A stretch of 64,000 nt of DNA. Source: Lachnoclostridium phytofermentans ISDg. Its GTDB lineage: Bacteria > Bacillota > Clostridia > Lachnospirales > Lachnospiraceae. The notes under the pieces were generated by a model that did no database searches, had not been told where the DNA came from, and worked only from the letters and a program-made list of their open reading frames with translations. Positions 26,067 to 35,009 of this stretch are shown one piece after another (the stretch's first letter is position 1; each line of letters opens with the position of its first letter). The stretch spans positions 2,496,001 to 2,560,000 of the forward strand of contig NC_010001.1 of the NCBI RefSeq assembly GCF_000018685.1. The letters are read 5' to 3'. Made by a program: the position numbers and the translations under genes.

Positions 26067-26990
26067 ATGAAAATTGACCGACTTTTAGCAATAACCATTT
26101 ACCTACTCAACCATAAACGTACGTCTGCTGGGGATTTAGCAAATCGCTTCGAAGTTTCCACTAGGACAATTATGAGAGATATCGATTCTTTATGTCTTGC
26201 AGGTATTCCTGTCATATCGACCTTCGGCGTGGATGGGGGTTATGAGATTATGAAAACATTTCAAATGGAGAAACAAGTGGCAGGTGAGATCGATTATTCC
26301 TTTATCCTCGCAGCTTTAAAAGGTTTATCAACGGCATATCCAGACAGAGAACTTGAGAATACGATCGAGAAGTTACAGAGTTTAGGTGAGAATTCCACTC
26401 AGAGTATCGTAATTGATCTAGGTGTTGCAAATGAGCACAAGGGAATCAACTCTTTACTTTCCATGTTAAGTCATGCGATAAAAATAGAGCACATAGTAGA
26501 GTTTACCTATACAAATACAGATAATATAACAAAATCCGCTGTTGTAGAACCAGTATCTATCATTTACAAATGGTATCATTGGTATTTACTAGCTTATCAA
26601 CCAAGCCATGAAACTTATTGTTTGTATAAGTTAATTCGAATGGAGCACTTAACCATACACGATCAGGAAAATACGATGCTGCATATTCCAAAGGATGCTA
26701 TGCATATCTGGGAAAGCAGAAATGAAACCCGTACCATGACAACGATAAAGCTAAGGTGTTCCTCTAGTATACGATCCAGATGCTTAGAATATCTAAATGG
26801 TACTATTATTGAAGAATATTCGGATGGTGATTTTCTATATGAGATTATGGTACCGGAAAATGAACAATTTTGGTTTGGAACAGTACTATCTTTTGGAGAT
26901 AAGGTAAAAATTATAGAACCGCCTGAAATTATAGAGAGGGTAGTTGCTACATGCAGTGAAGTTATAAACCAATATAAAAATATTGAATGA
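26067..26990 (+). CDS. YafY-type transcriptional regulator (HTH_11 + WYL)
   Basis: DNA-binding regulator of 307 residues. An N-terminal winged helix (KIDRLLAITIYLLNHKRTSAGDLANRFEVSTRTIMRDIDSLCLAGIPV) is followed by a WYL domain (about 140-225; VVEPVSIIYKWYHWYLLAYQ) and a C-terminal WCX extension. WYL domains bind ligands or nucleic acid. With the GNAT gene 20 bases upstream, the two probably form a small operon, and it may regulate itself or the ridA gene downstream. TGAC-N8-GTCA near 27009-27024 is a possible site. Confidence 0.87.
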   Translation: MKIDRLLAITIYLLNHKRTSAGDLANRFEVSTRTIMRDIDSLCLAGIPVISTFGVDGGYEIMKTFQMEKQVAGEIDYSFILAALKGLSTAYPDRELENTIEKLQSLGENSTQSIVIDLGVANEHKGINSLLSMLSHAIKIEHIVEFTYTNTDNITKSAVVEPVSIIYKWYHWYLLAYQPSHETYCLYKLIRMEHLTIHDQENTMLHIPKDAMHIWESRNETRTMTTIKLRCSSSIRSRCLEYLNGTIIEEYSDGDFLYEIMVPENEQFWFGTVLSFGDKVKIIEPPEIIERVVATCSEVINQYKNIE

Positions 26991-27089
26991 AAAGAATAAT
27001 TTTGAATAATGACGTACTGTTGTCATAGTTCATTTGATACATTTCTTAGGAAGGGATATTCCCTATACTAGGAAAGGAGCAAGTAGTAG

Positions 27090-27107
27090 ATGATATACTT
27101 TCATTAA
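27090..27107 (+). CDS. five-codon leader frame upstream of ridA
   Basis: ATG-ATA-TAC-TTT-CAT-TAA follows AGGAAAGGAGC, the strongest ribosome-binding site in this spacer, at a spacing of 9 bases. It is in the same frame as the ridA gene, from which it is separated by its stop and 33 bases. It could be a leader peptide, a decoy, or a former ridA start cut off by a nonsense change. Confidence 0.35.
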   Translation: MIYFH

Positions 27108-27140
27108 GTAAGTTTGTATTTTCTATTACTAAGGTTTATA

Positions 27141-27506
27141 ATGAGTAATATTAAGAGATATCAGGTTAATGAGGATAACGCATGGTCTGAGATGGTAGAG
27201 GCAGGAGATTTTGTATTTTTAAATTTCTGTGTTGGTAACGTGGGGCAATCAGTAGAAGCACAAGTTCACGGAGCGATTAATTGTATGGAGTATAACTTAA
27301 AGAAACTAGGATTAACTCTTGAGCATGTAGTTAAAGTTACCGTCTTACTGAGAGATGCATGGAATATCCCGATTATGGAAACGGTGTTTAAAGAGAGATT
27401 TGCTGGGAATTATCCAGCGAGAATAACAATACAAACAGAATTTGCTCATTGTGGAGGAGCAGATGGATTACATGCTCAAATTGATGCAATCGCTTATCGG
27501 AAGTAA
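27141..27506 (+). CDS. RidA/YjgF-family protein (reactive enamine/imine deaminase-like)
   Basis: Trimeric RidA-fold protein of 121 residues, a normal size. GDFVFLNFCVGNVGQSVEAQVHGAINCMEYNLKKLGLTLEHVVKVTVLLRD and YPARITIQTEF are family sequence; the Arg of YPAR is the conserved carboxylate-binding residue of deaminating RidA proteins. The C-terminal Glu of canonical RidA (VEIEAIA) is replaced by Asp in LHAQIDAIA, so it may belong to an Rid subgroup with a different substrate. I start at 27141 (AAGG 6 bases before). The frame could extend to a TTG at 27114, which lacks a site. Confidence 0.82.
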   Translation: MSNIKRYQVNEDNAWSEMVEAGDFVFLNFCVGNVGQSVEAQVHGAINCMEYNLKKLGLTLEHVVKVTVLLRDAWNIPIMETVFKERFAGNYPARITIQTEFAHCGGADGLHAQIDAIAYRK

Positions 27507-27618
27507 TAGATAGATAATATCAATATGAATTCCATAAAAGAATTAGCTAAAAATGTTTAAAAATTAATCACCTAAAGAAGAATTTATTTTAAGTTATTTA
27601 ATAACCAAAATTTTATAT

Positions 27619-27735
27619 GGTAAGAAAAAGAATGATTTAAACGATAAGAAAAAGAAGTTTTTGAATATTAAAAAAAATTTTGAACTAAGTAAGGGAAAGA
27701 ATAGTTTTTTATTAGTAAGGATAAGAGTGATTTAA
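27619..27735. repeat. decayed tandem repeat before queG, about 23-26 bp period
   Basis: About five diverged units fill this spacer, each of the form (A/G)GTAAG(A/G)AAAAGAATGATTT, beginning near 27619, 27642, 27666, 27688 and 27714. The last unit supplies the queG ribosome-binding region (GGATAAGAG). Confidence 0.5.
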
Positions 27736-27736
27736 G

Positions 27737-28729
27737 ATGTGGAAACAACAGATAGAAGATTATTGTAAGTCATTAGGCCTTGATACAATCGGTTTTATAC
27801 GCAGTAGAAGATTCGTTGAATTAATTGATTTCTATGAGCAAAGAAAAGAGAAGAACTTACAAAATGAATTTGAAGAGAAGGACATTGAAAAGAGAATCGA
27901 TCCGAGCCTTACAATGGAGAGCGGGAAAACAATTATATCCATTGCATTTCCTTATTACCATGATGAGGAGTATAAAGAAAATGGATTTTCTATTTATACG
28001 AAACGTAACGATTATCACAAAGTATTGAAATCCTATCTCAACAAAGTGTGTGAATACATTGAAAGCCTTGGAGGAAAAGCGGAGTGTTTTGTAGACAGTA
28101 ATGCTCTTCCTGAGCGTTACATCGCTTATTTAGCAGGTGTTGGCTTTATTGGTAAGAATAATATGTTAATTACTAAGAAATATGGTTCGTATGTTTTTCT
28201 AGGAGAAGTTATAACAGACTTAGAGATGGATTTGGAGGATGTTAGAACTTATCATGAAATTCCGAAGTATATAGAATGTGGTGATTGCAAACTCTGTTAT
28301 CATGAATGTCCAACAAAATCAATCAATCAAACCAAAATTAATCCAAATATCTGTTTATCCTACCTCACTCAAAAGAAAGACCTATCCGATCAGGAGATTA
28401 GTCTCTTAAAAGGTAATGTTTTTGGATGTGATTATTGTCAACTAAAATGCCCTTATAATGAAGAAGTTGAAACTAATGTTTTAGATGACTTTAAAACCTT
28501 AAGTTATATGAATGAGGATATGGAAATCTTTGCTTCCATGGATAATAAATTCTTCAAAGATAAGATAAGCAATACTTCTTGCGAGTGGAGAGGAAAGAAC
28601 GTGATTAAAAGAAATGCAATTCTCCGTATGCATAGAGAAAATCAAGATATCACTAAGTTACGAGGGGATTCCCCATATATCAATGATTATATTGAACGAT
28701 TGCTGAAGAAACGTGATGTGAAAGAATAG
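27737..28729 (+). CDS. queG: epoxyqueuosine reductase QueG
   Basis: Cobalamin and 4Fe-4S enzyme for the last step of queuosine synthesis in tRNA. The 330 residues show the DUF1730 N-terminal domain with FVDSNALPERYIAYLAGVGFIGKNNMLI (the Asp is the presumed proton donor), then two ferredoxin-type motifs: CGDCKLCYHECP and CDYCQLKCPYN. It is shorter than B. subtilis or E. coli QueG (about 380) because the C-terminal HEAT-repeat region is reduced. No other queuosine gene is visible in the window. Confidence 0.9.
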   Translation: MWKQQIEDYCKSLGLDTIGFIRSRRFVELIDFYEQRKEKNLQNEFEEKDIEKRIDPSLTMESGKTIISIAFPYYHDEEYKENGFSIYTKRNDYHKVLKSYLNKVCEYIESLGGKAECFVDSNALPERYIAYLAGVGFIGKNNMLITKKYGSYVFLGEVITDLEMDLEDVRTYHEIPKYIECGDCKLCYHECPTKSINQTKINPNICLSYLTQKKDLSDQEISLLKGNVFGCDYCQLKCPYNEEVETNVLDDFKTLSYMNEDMEIFASMDNKFFKDKISNTSCEWRGKNVIKRNAILRMHRENQDITKLRGDSPYINDYIERLLKKRDVKE

Positions 28730-29097
28730 TTATATTATGAAAATATCTTATGTGAAGTCTATAATTTATGTTTTATGTAAAGCCTTATATAAGGAGTCTT
28801 TATTATTGAGTTTTATACTATTATGATTTAGATGTACTCTATACAAATGTAAAATACGTACCAAATACAGATCTGATTTTTAGTAGACACTTGTAATGTA
28901 GGATGGTAAAATATGTATATGAGCGTCGTTTATAATAAGGAAAGTACGCGAAGCGTGCTTTTTTTGTTTTTGTAAGGTATTTTGCAAAAGAAGGTATATT
29001 ATCGAATGTAGAAATAGTTAATGAATCTATTCAACCAGATTTAAAGAGAGAAATGTAGAAGATATAGCTGCGTACATACGCACAGAAAGGACGAATC
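28730..29097. other. 368-bp spacer with a BlaI-type box and an open relic frame
   Basis: TACAAATGTA at 28842-28851 is identical to one of the two BlaI boxes in front of the blaI-like gene at 59.6 kb, and GACACTTGTA at 28886-28895 matches the other at 8 of 10 positions. After a hairpin (28941-28961), a plus-strand frame (about 28963-29057) reads ...RYFAKEGILSNVEIV... without a start and ends at a stop. It looks like a decayed coding segment. The following gene is a remnant of an M56 sensor, which fits a degraded bla-type locus. Confidence 0.45.
28941..28966 (+). terminator. hairpin with T-tract
   Basis: AAAGTACGC-GAA-GCGTGCTTT followed by TTTTTGTTTT. The same hairpin, with small changes, occurs at 61776-61796 and in weaker form at 14011-14035. 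Confidence 0.65.
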
Positions 29098-29718
29098 ATG
29101 TTTGAGTGTATCATAACATTCTTAAGCTTCATTGTAGCAGTTATTTTTCTTCGGCTGATATTTCAAAGAAGAATCAGTCAACGTTTCCAATTTGCTTTAT
29201 GTGAAATTTTCTTTGTTACGGTACTTCTCGTTGGATGTGCATCTACCAGCAGTGTAAAAGACGGAGATTTAACAGAAAATAAAGAAATAGAAGAGACCTT
29301 AGATGAAAATGATAAGATAAATAATCAGAACACTCTAGATCCTACCAGTTCTGAGGCAGAGAAAGATTCCGTTGTAAAGTTTACTTACGAATTAATACAT
29401 CTAGAAAACGGTACGATAGATGGAAATGTTGAAGTCCTATCTGAGAATGAGATAACCGTTGTTAATAATGCAATCTCTGATTTTATGATAAAATCATCAG
29501 CGTGGCCGGGTGTTGATATTGATAAATTAAGCGATTGTTATCAGATAAATTGGATTTTTGAGGATGGCTCGATATTAGAATATTATACTTTTATAACTGG
29601 TGATAAGACAGTAATGCAATTTGGTAAAGATGGTCAGTATAGTATTATCGACAATAAATCATATGAAAACATTGTAAATTTGTTTTATAAAATCTTAGAA
29701 GAAGATGAAGATATTTAA
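29098..29718 (+). CDS. M56/BlaR1-like sensor remnant: N-terminal helix joined to the extracellular tail
   Basis: The 206 residues begin with IVAVIFLRLIFQRRISQRFQFAL, which follows the first-helix-plus-loop pattern of M56 (BlaR1/MecR1) sensors. They pass straight into a second hydrophobic stretch ending LLVGC, then an acidic linker and a small extracellular domain (FTYELIHLENG...DGQYSIIDNKSYENIVNLFYKIL). The HExxH protease core and other helices are absent. The BlaR1-like protein at 57.3 kb has the same order (last helix ending LLIAC, then linker and domain). I infer an internal deletion that kept the frame. A lipoprotein reading is the alternative. AAAGGAC precedes the ATG. Confidence 0.55.
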   Translation: MFECIITFLSFIVAVIFLRLIFQRRISQRFQFALCEIFFVTVLLVGCASTSSVKDGDLTENKEIEETLDENDKINNQNTLDPTSSEAEKDSVVKFTYELIHLENGTIDGNVEVLSENEITVVNNAISDFMIKSSAWPGVDIDKLSDCYQINWIFEDGSILEYYTFITGDKTVMQFGKDGQYSIIDNKSYENIVNLFYKILEEDEDI

Positions 29719-29783
29719 GTTATAATAAGGATACTAAAAACTTTGCTACATTTTATTTAGAACAATATTAATAGCTTAACAAT

Positions 29784-29820
29784 AGAGAGTCTTACTCATA
29801 TCAGTAAGCTCTCTTTTTTC
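29784..29820 (+). terminator. intrinsic terminator
   Basis: AGAGAGTCTTAC pairs with GTAAGCTCTCT (one bulge) around the loop TCATATCA and is followed by TTTTTT. Confidence 0.8.
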
Positions 29821-29917
29821 TTAACGGAAAGAGAGCCATCGATTCCTTGTATTATTAATAATTTCTCTAATTCGACACACTAATTTTAAAATCACATAAA
29901 GTATTATTAAAATATAA

Positions 29918-29946
29918 TTGTAATTTAATAGTATAGGTGGTATAAT
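29918..29946 (+). promoter_or_regulatory. promoter of the NADH oxidase gene
   Basis: TTGTAA (29918-29923), 17-base spacer, TATAAT (29941-29946), 75 bases before the start codon. Confidence 0.65.
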
Positions 29947-30020
29947 AGAGTTTGTTAAAAATATATCATAATCATTACTATTATTGTTTATAAAGAAAGT
30001 TATGGGAAGGGGTAATCACG

Positions 30021-31352
30021 ATGAAAGTAGTAGTTGTAGGATGTACTCATGCTGGCACAGCAACAGTTGTTAATTTAAAGGAACTTCATCCAGATAGTGA
30101 AATCACAATTTATGAGAAGAATGATAACATATCTTTTTTATCATGCGGTATCGCATTGAATGTAGGAAAGGTAATTAAGGATACTAATAGTTTGTTTTAT
30201 AATTCACCAGAAAATCTTAACAAATCAGGTGTCATTACTAAAATGAAGCATGAAGTATTGGATATAGATTTTGAAAATAAAGTCCTAAAAGTAAAAAATT
30301 TAGTAACAGGAGAGACTTTTGAGGATAGCTATGACAAGCTAGTTTTAACACTCGGATCTTGGCCAATCGTACCAAAGTTTGAGGGAGGAGAACTAGAGAA
30401 TATCGAGTTATGCAAAAATCATGACCATGCTTTAAGAATCATTGAAAAATCTCAAAATGCATCCAATGTTGTTATCATCGGTGCAGGATATATTGGCGTT
30501 GAATTAGTAGAAGCATTTGAGGTACTAGGTAAAAAAGTAACTCTTATCGATGCAGAGCAAAGAATCCTTCCAAAATACTTAGATAAGGATTTTACCGATA
30601 TTGCAGAAAATGAATTTACATCTCGTGGCGTTCAATTAGTATTAGGTGAAAAAGTGAATAAATTCCTTGGTGAGGATGGAAAAGTTAATCAGGTAGTTAC
30701 AGAGAATGGTACTTATGATGCTGATTTAGTAATTCTATGCATAGGATTTGCTCCTAGTACAAAATTAGTACAAGGAAAACTTGATACCTTACCAAATGGT
30801 GCGATTATTATTGATGAATATATGAGAACAAGCCAGGAAGATGTATTTGCAGCTGGCGACTGCTGTGTTGTTAAATTCAATCCTTCTGGAGATTATCGTT
30901 ATATTCCTCTAGCTACCAATGCAGTTAGAATGGGTACATTAGTTGCAAGAAATATAAATAAACCTACGATTAAGTATATGGGGACTCAGGGAACTTCGGG
31001 TATTAAAATTTATGATTATAACATCGCTTCTACAGGATTAACAGTGGAAGTAGCAAGAACGACAACCACAATGAATGTCGCTAGTGTATCCGTAACAGAT
31101 AATTATAGACCAGAATTTATGCCGACCTTTGAACCTGCAACAATAAATCTTGTCTATGATACAGATACTAGAAGAATTCTAGGTGGACAGATTATTTCGA
31201 AGATTGACTTAACTCAATATATGAATACACTTTCTGTTGTAATTCAAAACAATATGACAGTGGAAGAACTTGCAATGACAGATTTCTTTTTCCAACCACA
31301 TTTTAATAAGCCATGGAGTTTATTAAATACGGTTGCATTAAAAGCATTGTAA
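30021..31352 (+). CDS. nox: FAD-dependent NADH oxidase (Nox-2 type, water-forming)
   Basis: Flavoprotein of the pyridine nucleotide-disulfide reductase family that reduces O2 with NADH, an oxygen-defence and NAD+-recycling activity. The 443 residues open with KVVVVGCTHAGTA (FAD dinucleotide fold; the His matches the conserved His10). The redox Cys is in SFLSCGIAL (Cys42 equivalent). The NADH fold is VVIIGAGYIGVELVEAF, and the second FAD motif is DVFAAGDCC. A single Cys rather than a CxxxxC pair agrees with Nox or CoA-disulfide reductase; the last cannot be excluded. GGGAAGGGG is the ribosome-binding site. Confidence 0.87.
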   Translation: MKVVVVGCTHAGTATVVNLKELHPDSEITIYEKNDNISFLSCGIALNVGKVIKDTNSLFYNSPENLNKSGVITKMKHEVLDIDFENKVLKVKNLVTGETFEDSYDKLVLTLGSWPIVPKFEGGELENIELCKNHDHALRIIEKSQNASNVVIIGAGYIGVELVEAFEVLGKKVTLIDAEQRILPKYLDKDFTDIAENEFTSRGVQLVLGEKVNKFLGEDGKVNQVVTENGTYDADLVILCIGFAPSTKLVQGKLDTLPNGAIIIDEYMRTSQEDVFAAGDCCVVKFNPSGDYRYIPLATNAVRMGTLVARNINKPTIKYMGTQGTSGIKIYDYNIASTGLTVEVARTTTTMNVASVSVTDNYRPEFMPTFEPATINLVYDTDTRRILGGQIISKIDLTQYMNTLSVVIQNNMTVEELAMTDFFFQPHFNKPWSLLNTVALKAL

Positions 31353-31451
31353 AAGCATAATAAATAATTCGATGCTCTAAGACATTGTAATAGCGCAAGA
31401 AATATTCCTTAATGAAAATAACACTTTTTTACTCTTACCTATAGGGACTAA

Positions 31452-31835
31452 CAATCCTTTCAACATGGTGACTACCACATCGGAAATATGATGATAGAAA
31501 ATGGTAAACTTGTTATCATTGATTTTGACCGTTATGATTTTGGCGACCCATGGGAAGAATTTAATCGTATTGTATGGTGTGCACAGTCAAGTCCGCATTT
31601 TGCTACAGGACAACTAAATGGCTACTTCGGTGGAGAACCACCAATGGAGTTTTTTAAACTACTTGCTTTATACATTGCAAGTAATACATTATCGTCAATT
31701 TACTGGGCTATTCCTCTTGGACAAAATGATATTGATATCATGATGAAACAATCGCAAGATGTTCTTATGTGGTATAACGATATGCAAAACCCAGTACCAA
31801 CATGGTATCAGGCTTGCAAAAAAATGTTGAAGTAA
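31452..31835 (+). pseudogene. 5'-truncated aminoglycoside/choline phosphotransferase (APH family)
   Basis: The frame opens right after a stop at 31449 and at once encodes QHGDYHIGN, the catalytic Brenner loop of APH kinases (HGDxHxxN). IIDFDRYDFGDPWEEFNR (the DFD/DFG-like magnesium motif) and the C-terminal helices follow. Everything before the catalytic loop, normally about 170 residues with the ATP-binding lobe, is missing, and the 100 bases upstream do not encode it. An ATG at 31488 could still start a 115-residue peptide, but without a nucleotide-binding lobe. I call it a deletion pseudogene. Confidence 0.8.
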
Positions 31836-32017
31836 GAAATAAAAACTATAATATTATGGCAAAATAGGATATATGTGATTTTCTATATGACAAGGGATAA
31901 GAAAAAGGTTACTTTGTTAACTTTTCCTTACTATGAATTAGGTTTAAAAATCGATATATCGAAGAAAAGTAGATGAATATGAGAATAATACAATAATAGA
32001 TTAAGGAATGTGTGCTC

Positions 32018-32731
32018 ATGAGTAAAAGTACCCGAAGAGGTTATGCAGAAAAGGATGAGATTGAATTTGGATGTGATTGGATTCAAAAATTAAGCATTGC
32101 TTCACAAGAATTAAACTATCTATTAGATCGAGGGTATCCTACAAAAGGTGCAGCTACCTTTATCGGAAACCATTACATGCTATCAGAACGACAACGTCTT
32201 GCAATAATGAGAGCAGTATCATCACCGAATGATATACTATTAAGAAAAAGTAAGCACATTCCCTTAGAAGAACTCTCCAATACTGAGGTTCATATCGATG
32301 CATTTAATACAATAATAACGTTAGAAGTGGCACTTTCGAACTCCTTGTTACTTGAGTGTATGGATTCTACGATAAGGGATTTAGCAGGTCTTCGTGGAAC
32401 TTATCATGTAATTGATAAAACAGAACAAGCGATTCATTTATTGTTTCGTCAGCTTTGGAACAGTAAGGTTGGGAAAGTAATCTTTTATATTGATTCGCCA
32501 GTTTCTAATTCAGGCAGATTAAAAAGTCTTATTATGGAGATATCTGCTGATTATGCCATATTAACAGAAGCAATCGTATTACATGATGTAGATAAAACAC
32601 TAGAGACAAAACCTTATGTAATCACAAGTGATGCAATTATTCTTAATAAGTGTCTTAGCTGGGTTAATTTAAATAGAGTAATTATTAATGAGCATATACC
32701 AAATGCATGGTATGTTAAGTTCCCCTTTTGA
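32018..32731 (+). CDS. DUF434/DUF5616 domain protein
   Basis: Conserved protein of unknown function, 237 residues. Residues about 20-75 (LSIASQELNYLLDRGYPTKGAATFIGNHYMLSERQRLAIMRAV) match DUF434, and the following HIDAFNTIITLEVALS... segment matches DUF5616. The two are usually found together in archaea and clostridia. VHIDAFN and a late IINEHIPNAW are the most conserved-looking parts. I start at ATG 32018 with AAGGA 10 bases upstream; a GTG at 32012 is the alternative. It is a single-gene unit, followed by a terminator. Confidence 0.75.
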   Translation: MSKSTRRGYAEKDEIEFGCDWIQKLSIASQELNYLLDRGYPTKGAATFIGNHYMLSERQRLAIMRAVSSPNDILLRKSKHIPLEELSNTEVHIDAFNTIITLEVALSNSLLLECMDSTIRDLAGLRGTYHVIDKTEQAIHLLFRQLWNSKVGKVIFYIDSPVSNSGRLKSLIMEISADYAILTEAIVLHDVDKTLETKPYVITSDAIILNKCLSWVNLNRVIINEHIPNAWYVKFPF

Positions 32732-32866
32732 AAATGTTCTCTTGCAAGAGATGTGAGAAGACGATGGTTGGTCGTTATGTTGGATAAATCATAGTCAATA
32801 TGTAGTTTTGCTTATACTAATGTAATTAATTAAACTTCTTTATTTTAATTCAATAGATGAAAAATT

Positions 32867-32897
32867 GGCGGGGAAGATAGAATCTACCGCCTATTTT
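32867..32897 (+). terminator. terminator after the DUF434 gene
   Basis: GGCGG...AGAT pairs with ATCT...CCGCC (32867-32891) and is followed by TATTTTTGG. Confidence 0.6.
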
Positions 32898-33095
32898 TGG
32901 TATAAATTTTCTATACTGTTTCGTGTTAGAAATCTACTATTTTTGTTCATTCTATAATCTAAACCAAATCTTCCGGTTAACTAGTCGTTTTATTATTTCT
33001 CAGTAATCCATTTATTGATAGGGGTATATGCATCCAGGATGGGCGCAATCTAAAATGTGAAAATCTTGAATTCTGTAAACTGTCATCCGCTTACC

Positions 33096-33183
33096 ATAGG
33101 ACTATGAAGTTACTTATATCTAGTATTAAAAAACACATCATAGGAATACGAAGTTACTTGCATCTGGCATTAAAAAACATATT
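33096..33183. repeat. 44-bp tandem duplication upstream of the ftsH-like gene
   Basis: Two units start at 33096 and 33140. They begin ATAGGACTATGAAGTTACTT and ATAGGAATACGAAGTTACTT, and 36 of 44 positions agree. The changes are mostly transitions. The remaining 33184-33275 is AT-rich leader ending with AGGAGG. Confidence 0.7.
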
Positions 33184-33275
33184 ATCCAAATATAATTTGT
33201 AGATATTTGTAAATATATATCTTATAATAACGGAAGAAGCTTTTTGGTATCCGTGAAACCATAGGAGGTTACGAT

Positions 33276-35009
33276 ATGAAGAAACTATATTGGATTATCC
33301 TGATAGCAGTTGTTCTTGCATGTTCAGGTATTTTGATGTCCCTCCATCTGTCTGTAACGAAAGAGGAGATGACCTACCCCTCTTTTTTAGATGCTGTAAA
33401 CCAAAATCAGGTAGCATCCGTTCAATTTAAAGAAAATGACAGTACTTTAAAGGTAATTTTAAATTCAGATAAGGATACAACTTATATTGTTCCGAACCCA
33501 AAGACAGAGAATTTTACAGAATTCTTATTACTTAGGAATATTAAAGTCGACAACAGTGACTCTTATTCCGCAACTAAGGTAATTCAGATCATACTAATAA
33601 TTACTGTCGGAACAGGTGTGTTTTTATTCATTAGAACAAGCGGTGGTAAAGATAAACCTTTAATGAAAGATGCAGCAAAAAATAAAAAAGCTGAAAATAG
33701 AGTGAAGCTTGGTGATGTCGCTGGTAATGCTGAAGCAAAATCCATGGTGGGTGATATCATTGATTTTATTAAAGAACCTGAAAAGTATAGTGCACTTGGA
33801 GCCAGAATGCCAAAAGGGGTAATGCTCTATGGCCCTCCTGGAACTGGAAAGACATTAATTGCAAAAGCCATTGCAACAGAAGCTGGTGTACCTTTTTATG
33901 CTATGAGCGGTTCCGATTTCGTACAGATGTATGTGGGTGTCGGGGCAAGTCGTATCCGTACATTATTTAATAAAGCAAAAAAAAGTGAAAAAGCTGTTAT
34001 CTTCATAGATGAAATTGATGCAATAGGTAAGAAGAGAGCCAGAAGTACCTCAGCTAGTAATGATGAACGCGACCAAACCTTAAATGCCTTGTTAACCGAA
34101 ATGTCTGGTTTCCATGAAAATAAAGGTATCGTCGTTATTGGTGCAACAAACCGTTTGGATACATTAGACGAAGCCTTATTACGTCCAGGCCGATTTGACA
34201 GACAAATTGAAGTTGGTTTGCCAGATATACTTGCAAGAAAAAAGATACTTAAGCTATATGGTGATAAGAAACCACTTGGTGATGATGTTGATTTAGAGGT
34301 ACTTGCAAAAAATACGGTGTCCTTTAGTGGTGCTATGCTTGAAAATCTTTTAAATGAGGCAGCCATTCAAGCTGCGAATGAAAAATCATCCTATATTCAG
34401 TCATCACATGTGGATAAAGCTTTCTATACTGTAATAGCAGGTAGCCCTTTACAAGATCGAAGTTTTATTTCAGAAAAAGATAAGAGTATTACTGCCTACC
34501 ATGAAGCAGGACATGCTCTAGCAACGAAATTATTACAACCAGAACAATATATTTCAAAGGTTACCATTATACCAAGCGTAAAAGGTGCGGGAGGGTTTAA
34601 TCTCTCAATTCCAAAGGATTCTTTATATCAGTCCAAGCGGCAGATACTATGTAGTATCCAAATATTATTGGCTGGAAGGGTAGCAGAGGAACTTATTTTT
34701 GGTGAAGAAGAAATTACTACTGGTGCAAGCAATGATATCCAAAAAGCATCTGCCATGCTAGTTGATTACCTAAATAAATACGGTATGGATGATGAAATGG
34801 GTCTCTTTAGTACTGTAGTATTAGAAGATCAGTATGATACAGACTTTTTAAATAAATGCCGTAATCAGATGCATGCGTTATATGACACTACAAAAAAACT
34901 TATGACTGAAAACAAAAAACTTCTTATAGAAATTACAAATGAACTTCTAGAAAAGGAATCTTTGAAAGGTGAAGATATCGATAGAATTTGTTTAAAAGAA
35001 GCAGTATAG
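33276..35009 (+). CDS. ftsH: FtsH-like membrane AAA+ zinc protease
   Basis: Membrane-bound ATP-dependent protease that degrades misfolded membrane proteins. The 577 residues have an N-terminal helix (4-26), a short extracytoplasmic domain, a second helix (about 102-120), the AAA+ module (Walker A GPPGTGKT at 186-193, Walker B VIFIDEID, second region of homology ATNRLDTLDEALLRPGRFDRQ) and the peptidase (HEAGH at 409-413, third zinc ligand in TGASNDIQKA). It is shorter than housekeeping FtsH (about 600-650) and lacks the usual long C-terminus, so it is probably a second paralogue. The 3' end is the seed of a long tandem repeat. Confidence 0.92.
   Translation: MKKLYWIILIAVVLACSGILMSLHLSVTKEEMTYPSFLDAVNQNQVASVQFKENDSTLKVILNSDKDTTYIVPNPKTENFTEFLLLRNIKVDNSDSYSATKVIQIILIITVGTGVFLFIRTSGGKDKPLMKDAAKNKKAENRVKLGDVAGNAEAKSMVGDIIDFIKEPEKYSALGARMPKGVMLYGPPGTGKTLIAKAIATEAGVPFYAMSGSDFVQMYVGVGASRIRTLFNKAKKSEKAVIFIDEIDAIGKKRARSTSASNDERDQTLNALLTEMSGFHENKGIVVIGATNRLDTLDEALLRPGRFDRQIEVGLPDILARKKILKLYGDKKPLGDDVDLEVLAKNTVSFSGAMLENLLNEAAIQAANEKSSYIQSSHVDKAFYTVIAGSPLQDRSFISEKDKSITAYHEAGHALATKLLQPEQYISKVTIIPSVKGAGGFNLSIPKDSLYQSKRQILCSIQILLAGRVAEELIFGEEEITTGASNDIQKASAMLVDYLNKYGMDDEMGLFSTVVLEDQYDTDFLNKCRNQMHALYDTTKKLMTENKKLLIEITNELLEKESLKGEDIDRICLKEAV

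Noticed and set aside
29098..29718. Ordinary lipoprotein with lipobox LLVGC
   Set aside because: The stretch before the Cys is over 45 residues long and contains an extra helix and a charged loop of M56 type, unlike a signal peptide. Kept only as the alternative reading.
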